From contig CAVSDL010000009.1 in the NCBI GenBank assembly GCA_963726775.1, forward strand, positions 620,001 to 684,000: a stretch of DNA of 64,000 nucleotides, in the 5' to 3' direction. Of this stretch, positions 9,023-17,841 are shown in pieces (positions within the stretch are counted from its first letter, which is position 1; the number at the start of each line of letters is the position of its first letter). The notes below the pieces were generated by a model. That model worked only from the letters and a program-made list of their open reading frames with translations, was not told the DNA's origin and searched no databases. The translations under genes and the position numbers were made by a program. Source of the stretch: CAIWHR01 sp963726775. Its GTDB lineage: Bacteria; Pseudomonadota; Gammaproteobacteria; Burkholderiales; Casimicrobiaceae.

Positions 9023-9304
9023 TCAGAGATGCTTCACTTCGTCGGGCATCGGAAAAAAGGTGGGGTGCCGGTAGACCTTGCTGTTGGCGGGTTCGAACAG
9101 CGCCTCCCTGTCGCCCGGACTGGACGCGGCGATGTCCGACGAGCGCACTGCCCAGATCGATATGCCTTCGTTGCGCCGCGTATAGACGTCGCGCGCGTTC
9201 TTGATCGCCATCGCCGCGTCCGCCGCGTGCAGGCTGCCGACATGCTTGTGCGCCAGCCCGTGCTGCGACCGGATGAAGACTTCCCACAAGGGCCACTCAG
9301 ACAT
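9023..9304 (-). CDS. paaB: Phenylacetyl-CoA 1,2-epoxidase subunit PaaB
   Basis: A 93-residue small subunit of the epoxidase complex. The sequence WPLWEVFIRSQHGLAHKHVG near the start and ISIWAVRSSDI in the middle are the conserved blocks of PaaB, and the length matches the family. It sits between paaA (44 bp upstream) and paaC. Confidence 0.95.
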   Translation of the reverse strand: MSEWPLWEVFIRSQHGLAHKHVGSLHAADAAMAIKNARDVYTRRNEGISIWAVRSSDIAASSPGDREALFEPANSKVYRHPTFFPMPDEVKHL

Positions 9305-9348
9305 TGCTGCCTCCGGATCTGGAATGCCTCACGTATGCCACATGCCGT

Positions 9349-10344
9349 CTAAACCGCTCGCGTCGCCGCACGCGCCGCACGCTTCGCAGCATGCGCCATG
9401 GCGGCCTCGCGCACCCAGGCGCCGTCTTCCCACGCCTTGACCCGCGTCGCGAGGCGGTGGCGATTGCACGGGCCGTTGCCCTTGATCACCGCATGGAACT
9501 CCGCCCAGTCGATCGCACCAAAGTCGTAATGGCCGCGCTCGGCGCTCCATTTGAGATCCGGGTCGGGAATCGTGATGCCAAGATACTCCGCCTGCGGCAC
9601 GGTCTGGTCGATGAAGCGTTGCCGCAGTTCGTCGTTGGACAGGATCTTGATCTTCCATGCCGCCGACTGCGCGCTGTGCACGCTTTCGGCGTCGGACGGA
9701 CCGAACATCATCACCGAGGGCCACCACCAGCGGTCGAGCGCGTCCTGCGCCAGCGCCTTCTGCTCCGGCGTGCCGTGCGCGAGCGCGATCATGATGTCGT
9801 AGCCCTGGCGCTGGTGGAAACTCTCTTCCTTGCAGACGCGGACCATCGCCCGCGCGTACGGCCCGAACGAGCAGCGGCACAGCGGGATCTGGTTCATGAT
9901 CGCCGCGCCGTCGACCAGCCAGCCGATCGCGCCGACGTCCGCCCAGGTGAGCGTCGGATAATTGAAGATGCTGGAGTACTTCGCCTTTCCGGAATGGAGG
10001 TCGGCGATCATCTGGTCGCGCGAAACGCCGAGCGTCTCGGCCGCCGCATAGAGGTAGAGTCCGTGGCCGCCCTCGTCCTGGACCTTGGCCATCAGGATCG
10101 CCTTGCGCTTCAGCGTCGGCGCGCGCGTGATCCAGTTGCCTTCCGGCAGCATCCCGACGATCTCGGAATGGGCGTGCTGCGAGATCTGCCGGATCAGCGT
10201 TTTCCGGTAGGCCTCCGGCATCCAGTCCTTGGGTTCGATCTTGATGTCGGCGTCGATGCGCGCCTGGAACGCCTGTTCCTCCGGCGTCATGTCGGCGACC
10301 GCGGCCACCGATTTCACGCCGGTGTCGACCATCTGGGCGTACAT
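9349..10344 (-). CDS. paaA: Phenylacetyl-CoA 1,2-epoxidase catalytic subunit PaaA
   Basis: A 331-residue ferritin-like diiron oxygenase subunit that epoxidises the aromatic ring of phenylacetyl-CoA. ExxH iron-ligand motifs are seen in QDEGGHGLYLYA and KEESFHQRQGYDIM. A strong ribosome-binding site AAGGAGG precedes the ATG at 10344. It is the first gene of the minus-strand paa operon, so its promoter should lie in the interval up to the divergent regulator gene. The C-terminus is Ala-rich beyond the usual end (AMAHAAKRAARAATRAV). Confidence 0.96.
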   Translation of the reverse strand: MYAQMVDTGVKSVAAVADMTPEEQAFQARIDADIKIEPKDWMPEAYRKTLIRQISQHAHSEIVGMLPEGNWITRAPTLKRKAILMAKVQDEGGHGLYLYAAAETLGVSRDQMIADLHSGKAKYSSIFNYPTLTWADVGAIGWLVDGAAIMNQIPLCRCSFGPYARAMVRVCKEESFHQRQGYDIMIALAHGTPEQKALAQDALDRWWWPSVMMFGPSDAESVHSAQSAAWKIKILSNDELRQRFIDQTVPQAEYLGITIPDPDLKWSAERGHYDFGAIDWAEFHAVIKGNGPCNRHRLATRVKAWEDGAWVREAAMAHAAKRAARAATRAV

Positions 10345-10526
10345 GCACTCCTCCTTCCCCGCAGCCGGATTGCGGAGGACGCCGCCTTGAATCCGCCGCG
10401 CCGGGCCGGCAATGCCGAACCCGCTACCCGCGCGGGGCGCGAATCGAAACGATACACGTTTTCGACTTCTGCCGTAAGGTCTGTATCATATTGCCAGCGG
10501 TCCGGCCTCGCTCCGGCCGACGCCCC
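10345..10526. promoter_or_regulatory. Divergent paaA / paaX promoter region with an inverted repeat
   Basis: The 182 bp between paaA and the regulator gene contain gataca at 10451-10456 and tgtatc at 10482-10487, a perfect 6-bp inverted repeat with a 25-bp spacer. Promoter-like hexamers fall in the same stretch: ttcgac (10461-10466) and tatcat (10484-10489) spaced by 17 bp toward the regulator, and on the other strand TTACGG and TATCGT spaced by 17 bp toward paaA. A regulator bound to the repeat could govern both directions. Which protein binds here is inference; no experimental consensus was matched. Confidence 0.4.
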
Positions 10527-11471
10527 ATGGCCGCCCCCGTCCACCGCCACGATCCGCAGGTCCGCCGCTGGATCGCCCGCGAGCTTCGCCTCGACCCGCC
10601 GCGGGCGCCGTCGCTGATCATCACGGTCTGGGGCGACGCGATCGCCCCGCATGGCGGCGCCGTGATGCTTCAGGGACTGATCCGCCTGCTTGCGCCATTC
10701 GCCATCAACGAGCGGCTGGTCCGGACGAGCGTCTTCCGTCTTGCGCGCGAGGGCTGGCTCGAGGCGACGCCGGTCGGCCGCCGTAGCCTCTATCGCCTTA
10801 CGGTAGAGGGCGGCCGCCGCTTCGAGCAGGCCTACCGCCGGATCTATATGCCGGCGCAGCCGCATTGGGACGAAACATGGGACCTGCTGATCGCGGCCGG
10901 CGTGCACACCGGGGAACGCCGCGCGCTGGGACGCGATCTCCGATGGGAGGGCTTTGGAACGCTGGCGCCGGGCGTATACGCGCGGCCATCGGCGGCCTCG
11001 TCCGACGGACCGCGGATCGCCAGGGTGCGGGGCACCGGCGGCAACATTATCAGCGTCCGGGCACGAGACGACGACACGCAGGGCTCGTGGTCGCTCGCGT
11101 CCGCGGTCCCGCACGCCTGGGATCTCCGCGGCATCGCCGGCGACTACCGCCGTTTCCTGCGGCGACTCGGAGGCGTCATCGATCGCTTTCGCGCGGCCGC
11201 CAACGGTGCGCACGAACCGGAGCAATGCTTCGTGGTACGCACCCTGCTGATCCACGCTTACCGCCGCGTGCTGCTGCGCGATCCCCGGCTGCCGGCAGCA
11301 CTGCTCCCGCTGGACTGGCCGGGCGAGGCCGCGTACGCGCTATGCCGCGACTTCTACCGCATCACGCACCGCGCGGCGGAGCGCCACCTCGCGGCGGTGC
11401 TCGAAGGCCCGCACGGCAAGCTGCCGCCGGCGAATGCCGGGTTCTACCGGCGCTTCGGCGGGCTGTCCTGA
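10527..11471 (+). CDS. PaaX-family transcriptional regulator
   Basis: A 314-residue PaaX-type protein, divergent from the operon. The N-terminal winged-helix region (SLIITVWGDAIAPHGGAVML to LVRTSVFRLAREGWL) matches PaaX, followed by GRRSLYRLTVEGGRRFEQA and the conserved RRIYMPAQPHWDETWDLL. PaaX proteins are repressors released by phenylacetyl-CoA; that is family knowledge. The ATG at 10527 (MAAPVHRHDP) is preferred to a TTG 12 codons upstream, though neither has a clear ribosome-binding site. The C-terminal region contains CFVVRTLLIHAYRRVLLRDP, typical of the family's effector domain. Confidence 0.88.
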   Translation: MAAPVHRHDPQVRRWIARELRLDPPRAPSLIITVWGDAIAPHGGAVMLQGLIRLLAPFAINERLVRTSVFRLAREGWLEATPVGRRSLYRLTVEGGRRFEQAYRRIYMPAQPHWDETWDLLIAAGVHTGERRALGRDLRWEGFGTLAPGVYARPSAASSDGPRIARVRGTGGNIISVRARDDDTQGSWSLASAVPHAWDLRGIAGDYRRFLRRLGGVIDRFRAAANGAHEPEQCFVVRTLLIHAYRRVLLRDPRLPAALLPLDWPGEAAYALCRDFYRITHRAAERHLAAVLEGPHGKLPPANAGFYRRFGGLS

Positions 11472-11565
11472 CTGATCTTCCCAGGCTGGCGGCGAAGCCG
11501 GCACCCCGCCGGGATTCAACGATCGAGCCGTGTCGGGCAAGACCCGTCGCGCCCGGTCTGATCCT

Positions 11566-11928
11566 CTATGTTTTCGTTACCCTGTCGCTTGTGAATGCCC
11601 GAACCAATAGGGCCGTCAGGATCGCGTGCAGGACCACCGCCGGCCAAAGGAGGATACCGGTCGACGCGCCGGCAATGCCGACGTAGGCGAGATACAGCGT
11701 GATGGCCCCGCTGTAGGTCAGCATGCCGACCAGCGGCGTGCCCGGCCAGCAGGCGACCCCCAACGCGATCAGGGCGATGCCGGCCACGCGCGCCACGGTG
11801 ATGGCGATACCGGTCAGTTCGGCGCCAAGCAGCCATTGCCCGACCAACGACGGCACAACCAGCAGCGCCACCCCGGTCGCGGTTTCACCGACAGCGGCAA
11901 GAACAAGCACCCGGCTCATCGCACCCAT
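11566..11928 (-). CDS. Small four-helix membrane protein of unknown function
   Basis: A 120-residue protein that is almost entirely hydrophobic, with about four predicted transmembrane segments: residues 5-25, 40-62, 65-85 and 90-112. No charged catalytic pattern is visible and I cannot assign a family. It starts 44 bp from the stop of the sulfatase gene, in the same orientation, so it may be the last gene of a two-gene unit. The start MGAMSRVLVL follows AGGATCAGGT, a weak ribosome-binding site; the second Met at codon 4 is an alternative. Confidence 0.65.
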   Translation of the reverse strand: MGAMSRVLVLAAVGETATGVALLVVPSLVGQWLLGAELTGIAITVARVAGIALIALGVACWPGTPLVGMLTYSGAITLYLAYVGIAGASTGILLWPAVVLHAILTALLVRAFTSDRVTKT

Positions 11929-11972
11929 ACCTGATCCTTTCGCGGCCTGGTTCCGGTGTTGCGCCCTCGCCG

Positions 11973-14474
11973 CTAGTCACGCGCTCGGGCGACGGTCTTC
12001 TGCATCTGCTCACGTTCCTCCGCCGTCAGCTGGTCGGGACCGAGGTCGAAGGTGAGCCTGTTGATCGTGCCGGTGAACTTGAACGGAACATCGTAGCGGT
12101 ACTCCAGCATCGCCACGCCGGTGCGCGTGTCCTGGCCGATGTCGAAGGTCTCGTCCTCCGGGAACGTGATCGGGGTGCTGTGTTCCATGGAATTCCTGGC
12201 CACTTCCTTGCCATCTACCGAGAGCACACCCGTCCCGCCCTTGCCCAGCCCCGGGCTATCCGGCTTGTAGTCGAAAACGATGGCGTGCTTGCCCGCACCC
12301 AGCTCGGGACCGGCCCAGACCGTACGCTTGAGGTCGAGCAGGTTGTAGAGGAATACCGGCTTGCCCCGTCGAACGCCCGCCACACCCTTGCTGAGGAAGA
12401 GCGCGTAACCGCCGAAGCGCCCGCCGTCGGTGACGATCATGCCTTCCGCGCCGCCTTTCGGGATCGTGACCTCGGCGGTAATCGTGTACGCCTTGTTCAG
12501 GATGCTCGGCGCCCCGCTGTTGGGCACGCCGGTCAGCACGCCGGAGTAGGTGAAGACCTTTCTTCCCCCGGTCAGGTTCGGCTTCGGCGCGTTCCACCGT
12601 GTCAGCGACGAATTGTCGAGCGGCAGCACGTCATGCTTCGCCGCCTCGGCGTAGAACAGGTCCTGCATCTGCTTGAGCTTGTCCGGCATCGAGGCCGCCA
12701 GATCATTGGACTCGGTAGGATCCCCCGCTTGCAGTTCGCCGACGTTGTAGAGCTCCCACTTGTATCCGGTGATCACGTCGGGCGCCGGTTTGGTGCTGAG
12801 TTCCCAGGGAAGCGTCGCCGGGGTCGTGGCCGCCAGCCATCCGTCGCTGTAGATGGCACGGTTGCCGAGCATCTCGAAGTACTGCGTCGCGTGGCGAGAT
12901 GCCGCGTTGGCGTTCGCCTTGTCCCAGGTGTAGGCCATGCCGACGCCGTCCATCGGGCGCTGCTTGATGCCGCCGATCATATCCGGCAATGGGATGCCGG
13001 TCGCTTCGAGGATGGTCGGAACGATGTCGATGAGATGGTGAAACTGCCGGCGGATGCCGCCCGCGTCGTTGATGTGGCCGGGCCACGACATCGCCATGCC
13101 CTGCGCCGTCCCGCCGTAATGCGACGCCACCTGCTTCGTCCACTTGAACGGCGTGTCCATCGCCCAGGCCCAAGGTGCGGCAAAGTGCGGAAAGGTCTTG
13201 TCCGATCCCCAGAACGGATACCAGAGCATCTGGGCGTCGACCGGCACGGGAACGCCATTGAAGGTGGTGAATTCGTTCGGCGTGCCGTTGAGCATGCCTT
13301 CCGGACTCGCGCCGTTGTCGCCGGCGATGTAGATGATCAGCGTGTTGTCGAGCTGGCCCATGTCTTCGACCGCCTGGATGACGCGGCCGATCTCGTGGTC
13401 GGTGTACGCCAGGTACGCCCCGTAAACGTCGGCCTGCTTGATGAAGAGCTTCTTCTCGAGAAACCCGAGCGAATCCCACTCCGGCAGCTCCTTCGGCCAC
13501 GGCGTCAGCTGGGCGTTGGCGGGCATGATGCCCAGCCGCTTCTGGTTGGCGAAGATGGTCTCGCGCACCTTGTTCCAACCGCCGTCGAACAGATGCATGT
13601 CGCCGATCTTCTTGATCCACTCCGGCGTCGGATGATGCGGCGAGTGCGTGCCGCCCGGCACGTAGTAGACGAGGAACGGCTTTTCGGGCGCGACCGCCTT
13701 GATCGCCCTCATGTACTGGATCGCCTCGTCGGCCATGGCCGTGGTCAGGTTCCAGCCCGGCTTGCCCTCGAAAGGATAGATGGCAGTCGTATTGCGGTAC
13801 AGGTTCGGCTGCCACTGACTGGCGTCGCCGCCGACGAAGCCATAGAAGTACTCGAAGCCCATGCCGTTCGGCCACTGGTCGAAGGGGCCGGCTTGCGTTG
13901 CCTGGTAGAAGGGCGTGTTGTGATTCTTGCCGAACCACGACGTCGCATACCCGTTGTCCCTCAGGATCGCGCCGATGGTGCCGTTCTCCTTCCGGATGAC
14001 CGAGTTGTAGCCGGGAAATCCCGTCGCGATCTCGCCGACCACGCCGAAGCCCGCCACGTGGTGGTTGCGCCCGGTGATCAGCGCCGCACGCGAGGGCGAG
14101 CACAGCGACGTAGAATGGAAATTCGTGTAGCGCAGACCGCTCTTCGCGATGCGATCCATGGCGGGAGTCGGGACGACCCCGCCGAAGGTGCCCGGCGCGC
14201 CGAAGCCGCTGTCGTCGGTCATGATCAGCAGCACGTTGGGCGCGCCCTTCGGCGGCACCACGCGCGGCGCCCACCAGGCCTTCGACTCGGAGGCCTTTTC
14301 CCTGATTACCCCGCCGAACTTCGGATCGGGAGCAGGAAGCTGCTTGCCATCGAGCGTCGTCGTGGCGCTCGAAGAACCCAGCACGCCGGTAACCTGTTGC
14401 GCCGAGGCCGACCCCAGGCACGAGGCAACCCCGATCACCGAGGTCAGCAGCTTGGACACAAAGCGTGCATTCAT
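11973..14474 (-). CDS. Exported arylsulfatase (type I, formylglycine-dependent)
   Basis: An 833-residue sulfatase that hydrolyses sulfate esters, probably in the periplasm or outside the cell. A Sec-type signal peptide covers residues 1-25 (cleavage after SASA). The metal-binding pair is at D87-D88 (LLIMTDDSGFG), and the sulfatase signature CSPSR is at residues 125-129, where C125 would become formylglycine. NHH follows at 136-138. A second catalytic-domain metal site is seen in IYIAGDNGASPEG. The last 200 or so residues form a beta-rich C-terminal region (FSGTINRL-like end). The ribosome-binding site GGGAG precedes the ATG. No formylglycine-generating enzyme gene is present nearby. The natural substrate is unknown. 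Confidence 0.92.
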   Translation of the reverse strand: MNARFVSKLLTSVIGVASCLGSASAQQVTGVLGSSSATTTLDGKQLPAPDPKFGGVIREKASESKAWWAPRVVPPKGAPNVLLIMTDDSGFGAPGTFGGVVPTPAMDRIAKSGLRYTNFHSTSLCSPSRAALITGRNHHVAGFGVVGEIATGFPGYNSVIRKENGTIGAILRDNGYATSWFGKNHNTPFYQATQAGPFDQWPNGMGFEYFYGFVGGDASQWQPNLYRNTTAIYPFEGKPGWNLTTAMADEAIQYMRAIKAVAPEKPFLVYYVPGGTHSPHHPTPEWIKKIGDMHLFDGGWNKVRETIFANQKRLGIMPANAQLTPWPKELPEWDSLGFLEKKLFIKQADVYGAYLAYTDHEIGRVIQAVEDMGQLDNTLIIYIAGDNGASPEGMLNGTPNEFTTFNGVPVPVDAQMLWYPFWGSDKTFPHFAAPWAWAMDTPFKWTKQVASHYGGTAQGMAMSWPGHINDAGGIRRQFHHLIDIVPTILEATGIPLPDMIGGIKQRPMDGVGMAYTWDKANANAASRHATQYFEMLGNRAIYSDGWLAATTPATLPWELSTKPAPDVITGYKWELYNVGELQAGDPTESNDLAASMPDKLKQMQDLFYAEAAKHDVLPLDNSSLTRWNAPKPNLTGGRKVFTYSGVLTGVPNSGAPSILNKAYTITAEVTIPKGGAEGMIVTDGGRFGGYALFLSKGVAGVRRGKPVFLYNLLDLKRTVWAGPELGAGKHAIVFDYKPDSPGLGKGGTGVLSVDGKEVARNSMEHSTPITFPEDETFDIGQDTRTGVAMLEYRYDVPFKFTGTINRLTFDLGPDQLTAEEREQMQKTVARARD

Positions 14475-14834
14475 CGCGTTTCTCCCAAAATGTTCGTCCC
14501 GACGCGTCGCCTAAGGGGATTGTTCGAGGTTCGGACGCTCGACCAGATCTTCCCAATCCTCGAATGCAGTATGGCGCGCTGCGTTCGGGCAAGATTGTAG
14601 ATCATAGCCCGAGGCGCCGGGATTTCTCGTTGTGCAGGATCGACATTTTTCCGGAGCGGCACTGATCTGTCGTTGCTCGTGACCTTGGCGTCGGACGACC
14701 GCTTCTCGGCAATGCGGGCGGAGGCGCCCCGCGGCGGCCACTGGCGATCTCGGCCGATCACTTGCGCGCCTCGAAGGTGGCGATGCAACGGCGCAGCAAT
14801 GCCGCGCCGCCGTCGTGACCGCGCGGCAATCCGC
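14475..14834. other. Non-coding interval upstream of the sulfatase
   Basis: These 360 bp separate the sulfatase start from the 3' end of the ABC permease gene, both on the minus strand. No reading frame here has homology-like character. On the minus strand, TATGATCTACAAT around 14600-14615 could supply a -10 element for the sulfatase, but no good -35 was seen. The part next to the permease stop holds no obvious stem plus T-run terminator. Confidence 0.4.
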
Positions 14835-15656
14835 CTAGCGCCCCACCATTGCCAAAACGTCGGCCTTGAGGAAACGCTCGACCACGAGCATGAAGCCGAT
14901 CGACGGAATCAGCAGCAGCAGCGCGGTGATCGACGCGATCTGGTAGTTGCCGCCCATGCTGGCGTTGAACATCAGCAGCGGCAGCGTGGTCACGTCGGGA
15001 ACGCCGACGAAATAGGTGCCGGTGAACTCGTCGAGCGATTCGAGAAAGACGAAGATCGCGCTGGCCATCAACCCGGGCGCGGCGAGCGGCAGCGTCACCG
15101 TGCGGAAGCAGGTCCACGGCGACGCGCCGATGTTGCGCGCCGCCTCCTCGAGCGACACATCGACGGACGCGAACGCCGCCGAGGCGATCCAGACGGCGAG
15201 CACGAGACCGTGCGACGCATGCACCAGCACCACGCCGGCAATCGTCCCGTTCAGGCCGATCTCGTAGAATACGCGCGCGATGTTCACGTAGACCGGCAGA
15301 TTGGGCACCGCCTGCGGCAGCAGGAACGCGAGCAGGATCGCGCCGCGCCACGGCAGCCGCAATCGCGCCAGTGCGTACCCCGCGGGAATCGCCACCGCCA
15401 GGGCGAGTACGACCGTCAGCACCGCGATCCAGACGCTGGTGCCGAGCGAGGCGAGCGCATTGCCGCGCGGCTGAAAGACGCGATACCAGAACGTCAGTCC
15501 GAATTCCTGCGGCAGTTTGTACGGGAAGTACCACTTCTCGGCGAACGCCCACAACAGCAGGTTGAGGAGCGGCCCGAAGATGACGAAGGCGAACAGCGCG
15601 AGAAGCACCGCGCGCACGATCGCCTGCGACCACGGCGGCAGCGCGAATGCCTTCAT
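14835..15656 (-). CDS. ABC transporter inner-membrane permease, PotC type
   Basis: A 273-residue permease of a spermidine/putrescine-type importer. About six transmembrane helices are visible, and the EAA loop that contacts the ATPase reads LEEAARNIGASPWTCFRTVT. The start MKAFALPPWS at 15656 is favoured; a longer frame to 15812 would overlap the upstream permease but adds 52 non-hydrophobic, Arg-rich residues. It is the last gene of a four-gene operon (ATPase, binding protein, permease, permease). Substrate is not identified; polyamines or other small cations are typical of the family. Confidence 0.88.
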   Translation of the reverse strand: MKAFALPPWSQAIVRAVLLALFAFVIFGPLLNLLLWAFAEKWYFPYKLPQEFGLTFWYRVFQPRGNALASLGTSVWIAVLTVVLALAVAIPAGYALARLRLPWRGAILLAFLLPQAVPNLPVYVNIARVFYEIGLNGTIAGVVLVHASHGLVLAVWIASAAFASVDVSLEEAARNIGASPWTCFRTVTLPLAAPGLMASAIFVFLESLDEFTGTYFVGVPDVTTLPLLMFNASMGGNYQIASITALLLLIPSIGFMLVVERFLKADVLAMVGR

Positions 15657-15786
15657 GTCGCTTTCGCCGTCCCGGTCGAGAAACGACGGGGCCCGGCGCT
15701 CTGCGTCGATCCGATGCCGGCCCCGCCTCCGCTCCGGGTCCGCCGCGGCGTCGCCAATGTCGCCGAGGTGACCGTCGCAACCCGTT

Positions 15787-16650
15787 TCACGCCGCGCCCC
15801 CCGCCTTGCCAACAGCGTGCCGCAGGTAGAACGCCGCGCCGACCGCCGCTACCAGCAGCGACAGCAGGCACAGCGCGTTGGCAACCGCATAGTCGCCGTG
15901 CGAGTTGATCCGGTACGCGACGTCCACCGTCATCATCGTCGGTGAGTTCGGGTTGATCATCATCGGCACCGACAGCACGGAAAGCATCGTCACGAACGAC
16001 AGGACGAGCCCGACCAGCAGCGTGCCGCGGACCTGCGGCAACACGATGTCGAGCAGCACCCGCAGCCGTCGCGCGCCCAGGTTGCGCGCCGCTTCGATGT
16101 GCTGCGGCTCGAGGGAGGCCATCGCGCCGGCGACGAGCAGCGTCACGAACGGCGCCTGCTTCCAGACGAAGGCAATGACGATGCCGCGCCAGTCGAGCAG
16201 GCTCTGTGCCGCGAGCGGTTCGATCAGCCCCGAGCCGATCAGCACGTGGTTCAGCATCCCGTTCTTGGCGAGGAACGTGCGCATCACCTGTCCCGTGACA
16301 ATGAACGGGATGAACAGCGGCCAGCGATAGAGCCAGCGCAGGATCGCGATCGCGCGCGGATTCTCGCCGAGCGTCAGGTAGCCGGCAATCGCAGTGGCCA
16401 CGAGTCCGATCAGCACCGTCGAGAGCAGCGTGATGCCGAGCGTGAACAGCAGGTCGGTCGTGTAGAAATCGAACGACTTTTCGAAGTGTTCGAGCGTGAA
16501 CGCGCCGCTCTTGCTCCGGAAAGCAAGCACGAACGACATCCCGAGCGGCAGCACGAAGAACGCTCCGACGACCGTGAGCGCCGGGGCGGCGAGCAGCAGC
16601 CCGGTCGCGCGCCCCGTCGGGCGCGCGGTTTTCTCGGCCGCGGTCGCCAT
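15787..16650 (-). CDS. ABC transporter inner-membrane permease, PotB type
   Basis: A 287-residue permease with about six transmembrane helices, partner of the downstream permease. The EAA loop reads LEPQHIEAARNLGARRLRVL. The ATG at 16650 (MATAAEKTAR) is chosen; a GGGAG motif lies a little further upstream than ideal, and a longer frame reaching 16692 adds 14 residues. It starts 48 bp after the stop of the binding-protein gene. A 130-bp gap separates it from the second permease. Confidence 0.87.
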   Translation of the reverse strand: MATAAEKTARPTGRATGLLLAAPALTVVGAFFVLPLGMSFVLAFRSKSGAFTLEHFEKSFDFYTTDLLFTLGITLLSTVLIGLVATAIAGYLTLGENPRAIAILRWLYRWPLFIPFIVTGQVMRTFLAKNGMLNHVLIGSGLIEPLAAQSLLDWRGIVIAFVWKQAPFVTLLVAGAMASLEPQHIEAARNLGARRLRVLLDIVLPQVRGTLLVGLVLSFVTMLSVLSVPMMINPNSPTMMTVDVAYRINSHGDYAVANALCLLSLLVAAVGAAFYLRHAVGKAGGAA

Positions 16651-16698
16651 TACAGCGACACCGCTCCCTTTCGACGAATGGTCAAGCCGCAATCTCCC

Positions 16699-17841
16699 CT
16701 ACTTGATGACGACCCGCTCGTAGCCCTCCAGAATGTCGGTGAAGTAATCCGACAACGGGAACGGCCGGCCGTATTGCGACAGTTGCGCGGGCGAAATGTC
16801 GGTGAAGAGCTTGTTCCACGCCGCCGGATCGAGCTTCGCCTGCACGTACTGCGGGTCGATGCCAGGGTACCAGTTGAACTGCTTGACGATGCCGTCGGCT
16901 TGCACTTCGGGGCTCTCGGCGAAATCGACGAACTTCTTGGCGATCGCCGCGTTGGCGGCCTTCGCCGGAATCACGTAGTACATCGGCTGACCCGGCAATC
17001 CCGGAGACGGCAGCGCGAGCTTGATCTTCGGGCTCATCTTGCCGTCGGCCTGCCATGTGTAGAACATGTCGACCCACACCGGACCCATCGTGATTTCGCC
17101 GCGGTTCAGCATGTCGAGCGTGCCGGCGTTGCCGGGGGTCATCACGACGAACTGGTTGAAGTCCTTGAGGCTCGCCAGCGACTTGTCGATCACCGCCTTC
17201 TGCGCCGGGTCGTAGGGTCCGTTCTCGAGTTTGGCGCCGATGCCCGAGTTGGCACCCACCCAGCCCATCACGAAGCCGACGCCGGACATGCCGCCCTTCA
17301 CGCCGTTGTAGCCGAACTGCTTCGGGTTCTTCTTCACCCACTCGCTGAGCTCCGCATACGACCTGGGCGGCGCCTTGACCAGGTCCGGGTTGTACGCGAA
17401 CGCAATCTGGCTGTGAAACATCGGCAGCACATAGCCGTCCACGTTGGCGCCGAGCGCGTTCTTTGCAGTGTCTCGCGAGACCAGCTTGCCGGCGGCGATG
17501 TCGTTGCGGTACGCGAGCAGCAGGTTTTCCTTGACCATCGTCGCCGCGCCACGCTGGTGCACAACCGCGACGTCGGTGTCCCAGGCCGCCACGTTCGCCT
17601 TCTGCTGCGCCGAGAGCTTTTCGTAGATCTTCTGCGAGCCCGCGTCGCCCGGCCCCGTGCCGACGGCGCGAACCGTGACGCCGGGGTTCATCTTCTCGAA
17701 TTTCGGCGCGAGGTAGTTGTTGACGTAATCGACCATGTTCTGGTCACCGGCAGTGACGACATTGAGTGTCTGGGCGCCGGCCGGCGGCAGCGCGGTGAGC
17801 GCGCCGATCGCCGCAAGGCTTAGCAGGGTACGGAAATTCAT
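16699..17841 (-). CDS. ABC transporter extracellular solute-binding protein
   Basis: A 380-residue periplasmic binding protein of the family-1/PotD-like class. A signal peptide covers residues 1-23 (MNFRTLLSLAAIGALTALPP, cleavage near AGAQ). The mature start TLNVVTAGDQNMVDYVNNYL and the later segments GEITMGPVWVDMFYTWQADG and YYVIPAKAANAA are consistent with this class. It overlaps the ATPase stop by ATGA (17838-17841), so the pair is probably coupled. The first stage of import would be binding of the substrate in the periplasm; the ligand is unknown. Confidence 0.9.
   Translation of the reverse strand: MNFRTLLSLAAIGALTALPPAGAQTLNVVTAGDQNMVDYVNNYLAPKFEKMNPGVTVRAVGTGPGDAGSQKIYEKLSAQQKANVAAWDTDVAVVHQRGAATMVKENLLLAYRNDIAAGKLVSRDTAKNALGANVDGYVLPMFHSQIAFAYNPDLVKAPPRSYAELSEWVKKNPKQFGYNGVKGGMSGVGFVMGWVGANSGIGAKLENGPYDPAQKAVIDKSLASLKDFNQFVVMTPGNAGTLDMLNRGEITMGPVWVDMFYTWQADGKMSPKIKLALPSPGLPGQPMYYVIPAKAANAAIAKKFVDFAESPEVQADGIVKQFNWYPGIDPQYVQAKLDPAAWNKLFTDISPAQLSQYGRPFPLSDYFTDILEGYERVVIK

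Noticed and set aside
12180..14600. Long open frame on the plus strand opposite the sulfatase
   Set aside because: It is antisense to a well-supported sulfatase, has an Arg/His-rich composition typical of GC-rich shadow frames, and shows no domain.
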